64,000 bases of DNA from PXAP01 sp046483315 (GTDB lineage Bacteria > Bacteroidota > Bacteroidia > Bacteroidales > PUMT01), in assembly GCA_046483315.1 (NCBI GenBank), contig JAWODJ010000124.1, positions 29,917-93,916 of the forward strand. The letters are read 5' to 3'. This document shows positions 53,026-63,056 of this stretch, piece after piece; position 1 is the first letter of the stretch; each line of letters starts with the position of its first letter. The position numbers were made by a program, and so were the translations under genes. The notes beneath the pieces are model-generated. The model did not search any database, was not told the DNA's origin, and saw nothing but the letters and a program-made list of their open reading frames with translations.

Positions 53026-55416
53026 TTATTCATACCTTAAAGCCTCCACCGGATTTCTCCTGGCTGCCCGACAGCTTTGCCAGCTTACCGTCAGAAGTGC
53101 AATCCCGAGGGCTATCACCCCGGCAAGGGCAAATATCCACCAGCTTAGTTCAGTCTGGTAGGCGAAATTTTGCAGCCACCGATTCATGGCATACCATGCT
53201 GCCGGTAGTGCCAGGAAAAATGCCAGGACTACCAGTTTAACGATGTCTATATTAAGCATGTTCAGAATTTCCGATGCCTTAGCACCGTTAACCTTGCGTA
53301 TCCCAATCTCTTTTGTTCGTTGCTGTGTAATCAGCAGTGACATTCCAAGCAGTCCCATTGAACAAATGAACAGCGAGACAAATGAGAAGATCGCAAGTAA
53401 GCCTGATTGCAGTAATTCAGACCTGTATACTTTACGGTACATCGAACCCACATGTTCAAACTCAAGGGGATATTCGCCGAACATCTCTTCCCATACCTTA
53501 CGTATATCAGCAAAGGCAGCCTCACGCATCCCGGGGCTGTGGGAGATCACAAAATTAATCAACCAGACATCCTCCCTTTTGAACAGCACCAGTGTTCTTA
53601 CCTTTTCTTTCATGCTTGAAAGATGAAAATCCTTAACTACACCTATTATTCTCCCGGCCGGAAATTCAACTCCTGATGCAGATGAGATCAGTCTGAAGCT
53701 CTTACCTGTTATTTCTTCGGGGTCAGAGTAGTTAAAATAATGCATCGCGCTCTCATTTATTATATACTCACCCGATCCGTCGACATCGGCATTGTTTTCG
53801 GTAAAATTATTCCCTCCAATAAACTCAAGATTAAACACCTCTGCAAAGGAATAATCACATGGAAATACACCTATCCGGTCATCCGCCTGCTGATCAGACT
53901 GCTGCCTGCCTTCCAGCTCGAAATTAAACATATTATTTGCTTCGCCACCGGGTGGTTCAAGCATAGCAGAAACTGACTCAACAGAGGGGTATTTTAATAG
54001 TTCAGATTTGAATAATTCAAACCTCTTCTGAACATCGCTATGCACATTATCTATACAAAATATGTTATCTTCTTCCACACCCAGTGAATGTGTGATTGCA
54101 TAATTTGTCTGACGGGAAATTACGATAACCGAAACAATCAGAGAAATTGCCAGTGAGTACTGAACAATAATAATCCAGCTTCCGACCCTTGTATTCCGGA
54201 AATCAGATAGTGCCTTTCCTGTTTTTTGAAAACTTTCATTTATGTACGTTTTAAACATCGGTTGCATTCCGGCAATTAGTCCTGTTATACTGAACAGAAG
54301 TACCACAAGGCTAATAAACATACCCTGTCCTTCAGACAGGTTGATACCGAAGAAGTTTTGTATAATCTTGCTAACGGTAACAGATATTATAGTTGCAAGG
54401 ACAACCGAAGCCCCGATGATCAGAAGGCTTTCGGCAATAAAATAGCGGAAGATCATCCTCTTTCCCGAACCCAGAATCCGGCTTATCTGGATAAACTTCT
54501 TTTTAAATCCGGCCATTCCAAGGTTCAGGTTGGCATAGTTACTCATGCATATCAGCAGCAGGACCAGGGCAGCAATTGAAAACACATAAATGTTGGCAAT
54601 ATTTCCATTAACTTCTATTTCGCGCAGTTTATGTGAGTGCAGGTATATATCTGTAATATTCTGAAGATAGGCCTTTGCTCCATTATTTTCGGCTCCGGCA
54701 AACCTTTCGTCAAGGTAATCAGGATATCCTTCCGTTATGTTTTCGGGAACTGCTTTATCTGATAATAACAGGTAGGTAAAGGCCCAGCCACCGATATCCT
54801 CCCCTGAGGGAGTGGTTATAAATTCAGGATGGATATGAGAATTGCCCGGGAAATCCCTCATTACCCCCATAACAGTGAAATCGGTTCTTACTCCATAATA
54901 TTGCCCCATAGGAACCGATAAAACTTCCCCAATCGGGTTTGCCGTTCCAAATACCTTTTCGGCAAATGATTCCGAAACAACCATTGAGCCGGGTTCATTC
55001 AGGACCGTTTCTTTATTGCCGGATAGCAGGTCGGCACTGAAAATATCAAAAAAGGTGCTGTCACATACATATCCCTGAGTTAATTTAAAATACCGTTCAT
55101 CATGCATGATCAAACCACCCCTGACGGGTACCAGCCTTACATAACTTTCTATCCCGGAAAAATATTCAGCAAGATCGGGGATTATATCTGAATTGGGAAT
55201 ACGTGCGAAATGACTGTTTGTAAGGAATAGCGGACTTGTTGTTGTAAACCGGTAAATCCTCTCAGCCTTCTGATGGAAAGTGTCATAAGAGAGTTCATGT
55301 CTGACAAACAGGGTAATGAATAATATTCCTGTCAGTCCTAAAGCAAGTCCCAGGACTTTTATTCCGTTCAGTAACGGATGGCTAATTATACTTCTAAGTG
55401 CAAAATGAAACAGCAT
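53026..55416 (-). CDS. MacB/FtsX-type ABC transporter permease (796 aa), paralogue A
   Basis: A 796-residue two-half permease with TM1 (about 19-40), a MacB-type periplasmic domain, FtsX block 1 beginning near residue 285 (NIYVFSIAALVLLLICMSNY), periplasmic domain 2 and FtsX block 2. It is close to full-length identical in layout to the permease at 60225-62615, with most residues the same, so the two are recent duplicates. One substitution, Cys for Trp in the terminal WQSCRAARRNPVEALRYE, distinguishes it from its relatives. No ATPase neighbours. Confidence 0.92.
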   Translation of the reverse strand: MLFHFALRSIISHPLLNGIKVLGLALGLTGILFITLFVRHELSYDTFHQKAERIYRFTTTSPLFLTNSHFARIPNSDIIPDLAEYFSGIESYVRLVPVRGGLIMHDERYFKLTQGYVCDSTFFDIFSADLLSGNKETVLNEPGSMVVSESFAEKVFGTANPIGEVLSVPMGQYYGVRTDFTVMGVMRDFPGNSHIHPEFITTPSGEDIGGWAFTYLLLSDKAVPENITEGYPDYLDERFAGAENNGAKAYLQNITDIYLHSHKLREIEVNGNIANIYVFSIAALVLLLICMSNYANLNLGMAGFKKKFIQISRILGSGKRMIFRYFIAESLLIIGASVVLATIISVTVSKIIQNFFGINLSEGQGMFISLVVLLFSITGLIAGMQPMFKTYINESFQKTGKALSDFRNTRVGSWIIIVQYSLAISLIVSVIVISRQTNYAITHSLGVEEDNIFCIDNVHSDVQKRFELFKSELLKYPSVESVSAMLEPPGGEANNMFNFELEGRQQSDQQADDRIGVFPCDYSFAEVFNLEFIGGNNFTENNADVDGSGEYIINESAMHYFNYSDPEEITGKSFRLISSASGVEFPAGRIIGVVKDFHLSSMKEKVRTLVLFKREDVWLINFVISHSPGMREAAFADIRKVWEEMFGEYPLEFEHVGSMYRKVYRSELLQSGLLAIFSFVSLFICSMGLLGMSLLITQQRTKEIGIRKVNGAKASEILNMLNIDIVKLVVLAFFLALPAAWYAMNRWLQNFAYQTELSWWIFALAGVIALGIALLTVSWQSCRAARRNPVEALRYE

Positions 55417-55527
55417 CTTATCTATTCTTCATTTGTGGAAAGTGCAATTTAAACTACATGTTATCTTATAAAGGGATTTGAGCCCAACCAAGATCATTTT
55501 CAGGTGATATTTAAATTAAATACTAAC

Positions 55528-55590
55528 GATTCATCCCTTAGCGCCTCCACCGCATTCCTCCTTGCCGCCTGCAATCCCAATAGCAATAAC
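55528..55590 (-). pseudogene. Orphan 3' end of an ABC permease
   Basis: On the minus strand this reads LQAARRNAVEALRDES, clearly related to the shared permease tail AARRNPVEALRYE. The preceding bases (CAATCCCAATAGCAATAAC on the plus strand) look like a displaced part of the same 3' region, so a short internal deletion (about 30 bp) is likely. No permease body is attached. It lies in the 190-bp gap between two intact permease genes. Confidence 0.7.
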
Positions 55591-55606
55591 TAAAAACCTT
55601 CATCAT

Positions 55607-57928
55607 TTATTCATATCTTAAAGCCTCTACCGGGTTTCTCCTTGCCGCCCGCCAGCTTTGCCAGCTCACCGTCAGCAGGGCTATTCCAAGAGCAATTAAC
55701 CCGGCAAGGGCAAAGATCCACCAACTTAACTCCGTCTGGTAGGCAAAATTATGCAGCCACCGGTTCATGGCATACCATGCAACTGGAGTGGCAAGAATAA
55801 ACGCTATTGCCACCCACTTTATATAATCATAGTTTAGCAGTGCCACCACCTCCCGGATTTTCGCTCCGTTCACTTTCCTTATGCCAATCTCCTTTGTCCG
55901 GTACCGGCTGCTATAGAATGATATTGCAAACAGCCCTATCATCGATAAGAAGATGCTGACAGAACAACAAGAGCCGATTAAAAGCAGGTAGTTTCTGTTT
56001 TCCCGGTGCATCCAATCATACCGTTCGCCAATCGACTCCATATTTTCCGGGTAACCGGGGATAAGCTCCGCCCATAATTGAGAAATTGCATCCCGGGTAC
56101 TCGGGGACTGGTTCTCTTTTGGTTTCACCAGAAGGTGGTTCCCACCGGTGTCAAAATTGATATAGGCTGGTTCTATGTGGGATTTAAGACTTAAATAATG
56201 AAAATCCTCAACAATGCCTGCAATTACTACATCCTCCATGCCAGGCATACCCCTGCCAATCAAGTCCCTTTCGGGGAAAAGACCTGCAAATGACTCGTTT
56301 ATCAGACACCTGTTCCGGTCGGATGACGGGTTTCCAGTAAAACCGTCACCTGCCAGCAGGCGAAGACCAAGCGTTGGCACAAAATTCTCATCCCCCGTGA
56401 AACCGGCCGGGGTAAATTGCCTTTCAATACCATCCTCTTCATATTGGAGTAAAACCATGTAATACTCTAATACCGGAGATGCATTGGCAACAGAAACCAT
56501 ATCAACAGGGGCCATTTTCTCCAGTTCTTCTTTGAATACATGTACCAGATCACTATGCTGCGGCATGATTTTTACTTCGATAACATCTCTGTCAAGACCA
56601 ATAGGTCTTTCTGTAATATAGATCATCTGCCTTATTATGACAATTGAGCTAATAATCAGGATTAAAGAACCCGCAAGTTGAACAATGTTGAATGCCGGCA
56701 AGTAAACACCTTTACCGGCCCGTTGATTAACCGGCTTCAACGTATTCCTGACCCTGTTCAATCTTAACCGGAAAAAAGCAAAAAGAACTGTGATCAATAC
56801 CAAAAAAACTACAACTGAAAGCAGTATCAAAATTTGCCCGCCGCGGAGAAGAAAAGCTGTCGTGATGGCTGTCCCCGTAATTCTGTTGAAAAATGGAGCT
56901 ATATAGGTTATAACATACAGGCTGATTACAAATGAAACAATTATTAAAACTAAATTTTCAGCAGTAAAGCTGAATATCAATCCTTTTGTTGATGCTCCGT
57001 TTATCCTTCTTATTTTATACTCATTGGTTTTCCAGATCAGGCTGTTGTTGATCAGTCCGATATAATTAAAAACTGCAATACCGATAATCATAAGTCCAAT
57101 GACAAGGGCTATCCACAGGTCAGTTTTGTCACGGCTGCCCCAGACAGACATATTCCTTGATGTATCGAAATATCCATCCCGCAAGGTCGATAGATAGTAC
57201 TGCCCGGGAGTGCCCGCGTGGACAATTGGAATGGCTTCCCTGTTTGCATCAAACTGCTTTTCCAGCTCTTCTGGATCTGCCTGCTGAGATAATCTGACAA
57301 AGCAACGGCTGTCCTTCTCCTCCCCTATAAGGCGGACCATATCAAAATTAAACTGTGAGTTTTCAACCGGTTTTCTGAAGACACCGGTTATGACCATCTG
57401 CTCCTCTTTGTCCCTGTGACCCAGACTGATAAACTTACCCGCAGGATCTGATAAACCAAAATACTTATAGGCAAGCTCTTCCGAAATAACAAGGCAGTTT
57501 TCGGTATCAAGAACTGACTGTATATTACCAGAGAGAAGCTCATATGAGAAGAACTCAAAAAAGTTTCCTGATGCAGCAATACTTAAGGGCCGGTTGAAAA
57601 ATGACTCATTTTCAACATCCACCTTGAAAGGTGCACCGGCATTATCGAAACGACAAAAATCCCTGACCTGTTCAAAATTATCCTTCATATATTCCGCAGC
57701 CCCGCTTCTTATAAAGTACATAAATTCACCTTCCCTGAAAGGATCATCGGCTCTCAAAGTATAGATAAGTTCATTATCAGCATGAAACCTGTCTGTATTC
57801 AATTCACGGCTGATAAAAACCGCTATCAGGCTTATACATGCTATACCTATGGAAAGACTCAGCACAATTACTCCGGAGTTCAGCTTATGCCGGATAAGGC
57901 TTCGGAAAATGTAATTCAATTTACTCAT
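55607..57928 (-). CDS. MacB/FtsX-type ABC transporter permease (773 aa)
   Basis: A 773-residue permease of a third, divergent type: it starts MSKLNYIFRSLIRHKLNSGV with TM1 at about 18-40. FtsX block 1 lies near residues 285-400 (LWIALVIGLMIIGIAVFNYI), and block 2 ends the protein. The first two thirds are only distantly related to the neighbours. The last ~65 residues (AWYAMNRWLHNFAYQTELSW ... AARRNPVEALRYE) are nearly the same as in the others. Membrane export role by family; substrate unknown. No ATPase is adjacent. Confidence 0.91.
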   Translation of the reverse strand: MSKLNYIFRSLIRHKLNSGVIVLSLSIGIACISLIAVFISRELNTDRFHADNELIYTLRADDPFREGEFMYFIRSGAAEYMKDNFEQVRDFCRFDNAGAPFKVDVENESFFNRPLSIAASGNFFEFFSYELLSGNIQSVLDTENCLVISEELAYKYFGLSDPAGKFISLGHRDKEEQMVITGVFRKPVENSQFNFDMVRLIGEEKDSRCFVRLSQQADPEELEKQFDANREAIPIVHAGTPGQYYLSTLRDGYFDTSRNMSVWGSRDKTDLWIALVIGLMIIGIAVFNYIGLINNSLIWKTNEYKIRRINGASTKGLIFSFTAENLVLIIVSFVISLYVITYIAPFFNRITGTAITTAFLLRGGQILILLSVVVFLVLITVLFAFFRLRLNRVRNTLKPVNQRAGKGVYLPAFNIVQLAGSLILIISSIVIIRQMIYITERPIGLDRDVIEVKIMPQHSDLVHVFKEELEKMAPVDMVSVANASPVLEYYMVLLQYEEDGIERQFTPAGFTGDENFVPTLGLRLLAGDGFTGNPSSDRNRCLINESFAGLFPERDLIGRGMPGMEDVVIAGIVEDFHYLSLKSHIEPAYINFDTGGNHLLVKPKENQSPSTRDAISQLWAELIPGYPENMESIGERYDWMHRENRNYLLLIGSCCSVSIFLSMIGLFAISFYSSRYRTKEIGIRKVNGAKIREVVALLNYDYIKWVAIAFILATPVAWYAMNRWLHNFAYQTELSWWIFALAGLIALGIALLTVSWQSWRAARRNPVEALRYE

Positions 57929-58029
57929 TTAAAGGCTCTATAGGATTCAAAGTTATGCAGATGATTCATTATTTTACATTTAGAAAGACTTTATTACATA
58001 TTTGCATTAAATTTGTATTGAACAAGTAA

Positions 58030-58586
58030 AAGATAATATCTCCCTTCAGTGTACTTTTTTCAGGAAAGTCGCTGATGATCCCTGCAACTGTCACATCCTC
58101 CCTGTGAGAAATATTTATTTGCCTTCCCAGAGGATCTTCATCTCCGAATACTCTGCTGGCAAGACTCTCAGTAATAACAACATTTTACCTGTTTTCGAAC
58201 ATTCCTTCCGGATTGCCACTAATAAACCTGATTGGAAAGACCGAAAAAAGCCCTTCATCTGAGTTTATGACCCTTGCATTAACAGTGGATTCGCCAGAAA
58301 CGACAGGTTCATCGGAAATCATGTAGTTTGTTGCAGACTCTATTTCCGGGAGGTTATCGAGAAGTAGTTGGCATGCCTCTTCCCGAATACCTGCCACATT
58401 GTTCGGGCCGGCAACCCTGTATATCCGGTCGGCATCTGCAATATGTTTGTCATAACCGAATTCAGAGGCAAGGAAAGATGCCAGGACAACAACCACCGCC
58501 AGACTGACTGCGAAGCTCCCAATTGTAATGACAGAAAACACTTTGTGCCTGAACAAGTTCCGGAAATAAAGCTTAAGTGCATTCAT
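58030..58586 (-). pseudogene. Decayed ABC permease, N-terminal part with in-frame stop
   Basis: The frame from ATG 58586 encodes a permease N-terminus (LYFRNLFRHKVFSVITIG, TM1, then FGYDKHIADADRIYRVAG). It hits a TAA after FENR at about 58185. Translation beyond the stop in the same frame continues the homology (NVVITESLASRVFGDEDPLG, then VAGIISDFPEKS) for another ~45 residues before it is lost near 58030. So the gene carries a nonsense codon and lacks its last three quarters. Confidence 0.85.
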
Positions 58587-58605
58587 TTTTGTGAAGTTTA
58601 CCTAT

Positions 58606-58670
58606 TAATACCTTAACGCTCCCCCTTTCCTCTATCTGTCCGCCAGCTTTGCAAGTGTACCTTAAGAAGG
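58606..58670 (-). pseudogene. Second orphan 3' end of an ABC permease
   Basis: The minus strand reads approximately LQSWRTDRGKGGALRY, recognisable as the shared tail WQSWRAARRNPVEALRY. Nucleotide similarity to the 3' end of the 53.0-55.4 kb permease is clear (for example CCAGCTTTGC and ATACCTTAA). No permease body is attached. From 58671 to 59003 the DNA is AT-rich; the only signal seen is TACATTTG at 58952-58959, a possible -7 element for the next gene. Confidence 0.7.
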
Positions 58671-59003
58671 ATAATTCGCAAAGTGTTCACCCAGGCCAGT
58701 ATAAATATGCAACTGGTTTCCCGGGATACCATTTACCAAATAGCTTAAGATTTAATTATCATAACAATTTCAGTACCTTTTATTGTATTTTACTGATTTA
58801 ATGAGCATTATCAATATACCGAAAACATCATTTGTCAATATTTTTTACACTTTATGAATGATTTTTTTACACAGCTTATGCGGTATTCACGGGTATGAGG
58901 ATACTATCTGTTTAATGTGTAAATATATCTGGTTATTAATAAATTATTTATTACATTTGTAATGCTTTAATTGGACCATTAATAACACGATAATTATATT
59001 GAA

Positions 59004-60209
59004 GTGAAATATTCAGAAATTCAGGCTGTTGCAAATGAACAAGAAGAAATACTCCATTCCTTTGAATTAGGTACATTCAGGGAGTTATTGGAATTATTAC
59101 CCGTCACCAACACTCATGCCCTTGTAGTTTCCGGAATTAGACGCTGCGGGAAAAGTGTTTTGCTTCATCAATTTATAAGAAATGAAATAGACAAAGTTTT
59201 TTATTTCAATTTTGCTGATATAAGGTTGTATCAATTTTCAGCAGGTGATTTCATTTTACTAGATGAATTAATAAAAAAAAGCAATAAGGAAATTTTGTTT
59301 TTTGATGAAATTCAGATTATTGATGGTTGGGAGCTGTATATCAGGCAAAAACTTGAACAATCAGTCAGAATAATTATTACAGGATCAAATGCGCGTATGT
59401 TGAGTGCTGAATTAGGAACAAACCTAACTGGCAGGCATATTTCCAAAGAACTTTTCCCGTTCAGCTACAAAGAGTTTTGTTTATTTTTTTCTTATCCGCA
59501 CAATAAGAAAAGTTACTTGTCGTATATCCGGACAGGTGGATTTCCTGAGTATCTTAAAACCGGAAACAATGAATTACTCAGTTTCCTGCTCGAAGATATT
59601 CTCTATCGTGACATTGCAACCCGATATTCTATCAGGGATATTTCAGGGCTGAAAAAGCTCTGTATTTATATTATATCGAATACGGCAAAACCAGTTAGTC
59701 CCAGTAAACTTACAAGTGCAATCGGCGTTAAATCTTCATCAACTGTTCTGGAATATTTGTCTTATTTCGAATCAAGTTATCTGGTAAATCTGATCCCCCG
59801 GTTTTCCTGGTCGGTAAAAGGCCAGATGTTATCGGAGAAAAAGGTATATGTGGTTGATAACGGATTGATCAATGTGGCATCTATTTCAGCATCAAAAGAT
59901 ATGGGTCGAAAATTTGAAAATGCTGTTTACTGGAGTATACGAAGAAAAACCAAAAATATCTGGTATTTTTCAGATGGCAACTCGGAATGTGACTTTATCT
60001 TTCAAAAAAATGAAAACTATTCTGCAATTCAGGTCTGCTACGAGTTAAACGGAGATAACCAGGAAAGGGAAATAAACGGACTTATTGCAGCCCTTAAGTT
60101 TTTTAATATGAGGGTAGGGATAATTTTAACAATTGACCAAACGGATAAAATTCTTAAAGATGGTTATATAATCAATGTGGTTCCGGCATACAAGTTTGAT
60201 ATAAACTAA
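59004..60209 (+). CDS. AAA+ ATPase with DUF4143 C-terminal domain
   Basis: A 401-residue protein with Walker A (GIRRCGKSVLLHQF), Walker B (EILFFDEIQIIDGWE) and the sensor/TGSN segment (IIITGSNARMLSAELGTNLTG). The C-terminal DUF4143 domain has a nuclease-like motif (ENAVYWSIRRKT, SECDFIFQKN) resembling the PD-(D/E)XK core. These genes are widespread in Bacteroidota accessory regions and are often transferred, but their role is not established. The start is a GTG at 59004. It sits on the opposite strand to the permeases, immediately beyond a decayed copy. Confidence 0.85.
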   Translation: MKYSEIQAVANEQEEILHSFELGTFRELLELLPVTNTHALVVSGIRRCGKSVLLHQFIRNEIDKVFYFNFADIRLYQFSAGDFILLDELIKKSNKEILFFDEIQIIDGWELYIRQKLEQSVRIIITGSNARMLSAELGTNLTGRHISKELFPFSYKEFCLFFSYPHNKKSYLSYIRTGGFPEYLKTGNNELLSFLLEDILYRDIATRYSIRDISGLKKLCIYIISNTAKPVSPSKLTSAIGVKSSSTVLEYLSYFESSYLVNLIPRFSWSVKGQMLSEKKVYVVDNGLINVASISASKDMGRKFENAVYWSIRRKTKNIWYFSDGNSECDFIFQKNENYSAIQVCYELNGDNQEREINGLIAALKFFNMRVGIILTIDQTDKILKDGYIINVVPAYKFDIN

Positions 60210-60224
60210 AGTTTTTAAGACAAA

Positions 60225-62615
60225 TTACTCATATCGCAGAGCTTCCACCGGATTTCTTCTAGCCGCCCGCCAGCTTTGCCAGCTCACCGTCAAAAGTGCA
60301 ATCCCAAGAGCAACCACTCCTGCGAGAGCAAAAATCCACCAGTTTAGTTCAGTGCGGTAGGCAAAATTATGCAACCACCGGCTCATGGCATACCATGCCG
60401 CCGGTAGTGCAAGTAAAAATGCCAGAACCACCAGTTTAACGATGTCTTTATTAAGCATGTTCAGAATTTCCGATGCCTTAGCCCCGTTAACCTTGCGTAT
60501 GCCAATCTCTTTTGTTCGATGCTGTATAACCAGCAGTGACATTCCAAGCAGTCCCATTGAACATATGAACAGCGAGACAAACGAGAAGACCGCAAGTAAG
60601 CCTGATTGCAATAGTTCAGACCTGTAGACTTTACGGTACATAGAGCCAACATGTTCAAACTCCAGGGGATATCCCCCGAACATCTCTTCCCATACCTTAT
60701 GTATGTCAGCATAAGCGGCCTCCCGCATCCCATGATTGTGGGAGATCACAAAATTAATCAGCCAAATATTCTCCCTTTTGAACAGCACCAGTGTTCTTAC
60801 CTTTTCTTTCATGCTTGAAAGATGAAAATCCTTAACTACACCTATTATTTTACCGGCCGGAAGATCAACTCCTGATGCAGTTGAGATCAGTTTGAAACCT
60901 TTGCCAGTTATTTCTCCGGGATCAGTGTAATTAAAATAATTCATCGCGCTCTCATTTATTATATACTCACCAGATCCGTCGGCATCAGCATTTTGTTCAG
61001 TAAAATTACGGCCCCCAATAAACTCAAGATTAAAGACCTCAGGAAAGGAATAATCACATGGAAATACACCTATCCGGTCATCCGCCTGCTGATCAGTCCG
61101 CTGTCGACCTTCCAGCTCGAAGGGAAACATATCATTAGCCTCACCACCTGGCGGTTCCAGCATAGCCGAAACTGATTCAATTGAGGGATATTTTAATAGC
61201 TCCGATTTGAATAATTCAAACCTCTGCTGAACATCACTATGCACATTCTCTATACAAAATATGTTATCCTCTTCAACCCCCAGTGAATGAGTGATTGCAT
61301 AATTTGTCTGACGGGAAATTACTATAACCGAAACAATAAGAAAAATTGCCAGTGAGTATTGAATAATAATTATCCAGCTTCCAACCCTGTTGTTCCGGAA
61401 ATTAAAAACCGGCTGTCCTGTTTTTTGAAAGTTTTCACTTATATATGCTTTTAACATCGGCTGCATCCCGGCAATTAGTCCCATTATGCTGAACAGGATG
61501 GCCACAAGGATAGTAAACATACTATGCCTTTCAATCAGGTTTATGCCGAAGTAGCTTTCTATTATCCTGCTTAGGGGGACAGTGATAAAAGTGGCAAAGG
61601 CGACCGAACCTCCTATAATCAGGAGGCTTTCGGCAATAAAATAGCGGAGGATCATTCTCTTTCCCGATCCCAGAATCCGGCTTACCTGGATAAACTTTTT
61701 TTTAAATCCGGCCATCCCAAGGTTCAGGTTGGCATAGTTACTCATGCATATCAGCAGCAGGACCAGGGCAGCAATTGAAAACACATAGATGTTGGCAATA
61801 TTTCCGTTAACTTCTATTTCGCGCAGTTTATGTGAGTGCAGGTATATATCGGTAATATTCTGAAGATAGGCCTTTGTTCCATTATTATCGGCTCCGGCAA
61901 ACCTTTCGTCAAGGTAGTCAGGATAGCCTTCCATTATGTTTTCGGGAACGACTTTCTCTGATAATAACAGGTAGGTGTAAGCCCAGCCACCGATATCCCC
62001 CCCTGAGGGGGTGGTTATAAATTCAGGATGAATATGAGAATTACCCGGAAAATCCTTCATTACCCCCCTAACAGTGAAATCGGATCTTTCTCCATAATAT
62101 TGTCCCATGGGAACTGACAAAATTTCCCCTATCGGGTTTGAAGTTCCAAATATCTTTTCGGCAAATGATTCCGAAACAACCATTGAACCTGGTTCATTCA
62201 GGACCGTTTCTTTATCGCCTGAGAGCAACTCAGCACTGAAAATATTAAAAAAGGTGCTGTCACATACATACCCCTGAGTTAATTTTAAATATCGTTCATT
62301 GTGCATGATCACACCGCCCCTGACGGGTACCAGCCTTACAAAGCTTTCTATCCCGGTAAAATATTCAGCAAGATCGGGGATAATATCTGAATTGGGGAGA
62401 CGTGCGAAATGTCTGTTTGTCAGGAATAGCGGACTTGTTGTTGTAAACCGGTAAATCCTCTTAGCATTCGGATGGAATGTGTCATAGGAGAATTCATGTC
62501 TTATAAACAAAGTAATGAATAGGATTCCTGTCAGTCCTAAAGCAAGTCCCAGAACTTTTATCCCATTCAGTAACGGATGGCTAATTATACTTCTAAGTGC
62601 AAAATGAAACAGCAT
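60225..62615 (-). CDS. MacB/FtsX-type ABC transporter permease (796 aa), paralogue B
   Basis: A 796-residue permease, the near-duplicate of paralogue A at 53026-55416. The two halves and the FtsX blocks (NIYVFSIAALVLLLICMSNY near residue 285) align throughout. Differences are scattered; the stretch around residues 340-400 (SFSxLSRIIESYFGIN versus the A sequence) is the most variable. Its 5' flank continues directly into a divergent DUF4160-DUF2442 module, as does the flank of the fragment at 51979-52401. It is the intact form of that permease. No ATPase is adjacent. Confidence 0.92.
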   Translation of the reverse strand: MLFHFALRSIISHPLLNGIKVLGLALGLTGILFITLFIRHEFSYDTFHPNAKRIYRFTTTSPLFLTNRHFARLPNSDIIPDLAEYFTGIESFVRLVPVRGGVIMHNERYLKLTQGYVCDSTFFNIFSAELLSGDKETVLNEPGSMVVSESFAEKIFGTSNPIGEILSVPMGQYYGERSDFTVRGVMKDFPGNSHIHPEFITTPSGGDIGGWAYTYLLLSEKVVPENIMEGYPDYLDERFAGADNNGTKAYLQNITDIYLHSHKLREIEVNGNIANIYVFSIAALVLLLICMSNYANLNLGMAGFKKKFIQVSRILGSGKRMILRYFIAESLLIIGGSVAFATFITVPLSRIIESYFGINLIERHSMFTILVAILFSIMGLIAGMQPMLKAYISENFQKTGQPVFNFRNNRVGSWIIIIQYSLAIFLIVSVIVISRQTNYAITHSLGVEEDNIFCIENVHSDVQQRFELFKSELLKYPSIESVSAMLEPPGGEANDMFPFELEGRQRTDQQADDRIGVFPCDYSFPEVFNLEFIGGRNFTEQNADADGSGEYIINESAMNYFNYTDPGEITGKGFKLISTASGVDLPAGKIIGVVKDFHLSSMKEKVRTLVLFKRENIWLINFVISHNHGMREAAYADIHKVWEEMFGGYPLEFEHVGSMYRKVYRSELLQSGLLAVFSFVSLFICSMGLLGMSLLVIQHRTKEIGIRKVNGAKASEILNMLNKDIVKLVVLAFLLALPAAWYAMSRWLHNFAYRTELNWWIFALAGVVALGIALLTVSWQSWRAARRNPVEALRYE

Positions 62616-62652
62616 CTTTAATATTTTTCAGATAATATTCAATGTAAATGTT

Positions 62653-62660
62653 TAGTTTTG
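62653..62660 (+). promoter_or_regulatory. Probable -7 element of DUF4160-DUF2442 module B
   Basis: TAGTTTTG, same octamer and flank as module A, now only 6 bp from DUF4160 codon sequence because of the deletion. Confidence 0.4.
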
Positions 62661-62665
62661 TAATC

Positions 62666-62836
62666 CACATCCATGTTATAAGTCCCGCCGGGGAAACAAA
62701 ATTTTGGATAGAACCCGAAATAGAAGTTGCAAAAAGTGTTGGATTTAGTGATCATGAACTAAATAGTCTGGCTGAAATTCTTAAAGAGAAAAGAGATGAA
62801 ATCAAAGAAAGCTGGAGAACCCATTTTGGATATTGA
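62666..62836 (+). pseudogene. DUF4160 gene copy B, 5'-truncated
   Basis: From 62666 the sequence is nearly identical to module A from 52541. Compared with copy A about 89 bp are missing between the -7 element and the CACATCCATG sequence. This removes the start codon and the first ~23 codons, including the YRFFFFSREE part. A rescue start (ATG 62648 in frame, giving MFSFVIHIHVIS) lies inside the former promoter region and is unlikely to restore function. Confidence 0.8.
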
Positions 62837-63056
62837 AGTTACAAATATCTCTGAACATGGCTTTTGGGTCATGCTTGATGAAAAGGAGTATTTTCTTCCT
62901 TTTAAATATTTTCCATGGCTCAAAAATGCTCGCATATCTGATATTTCAGAATTAGAAAGGCTTTCAGAAAAGCATTTATACTGGAAGAACCTGGATATTG
63001 ATTTAACACTCGACATGATTGAATCTCCTGAAAATTATCCCTTGGTTTCCCGATAA
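62796..63056 (+). CDS. DUF2442 protein (module B)
   Basis: An 86-residue DUF2442 protein, differing from the module A copy by four substitutions. It still overlaps the DUF4160 remnant by 41 bp. Its upstream promoter signal remains, so it may be expressed without its partner. If DUF2442 is the antitoxin, it would be an orphan antitoxin. Confidence 0.86.
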   Translation: MKSKKAGEPILDIEVTNISEHGFWVMLDEKEYFLPFKYFPWLKNARISDISELERLSEKHLYWKNLDIDLTLDMIESPENYPLVSR

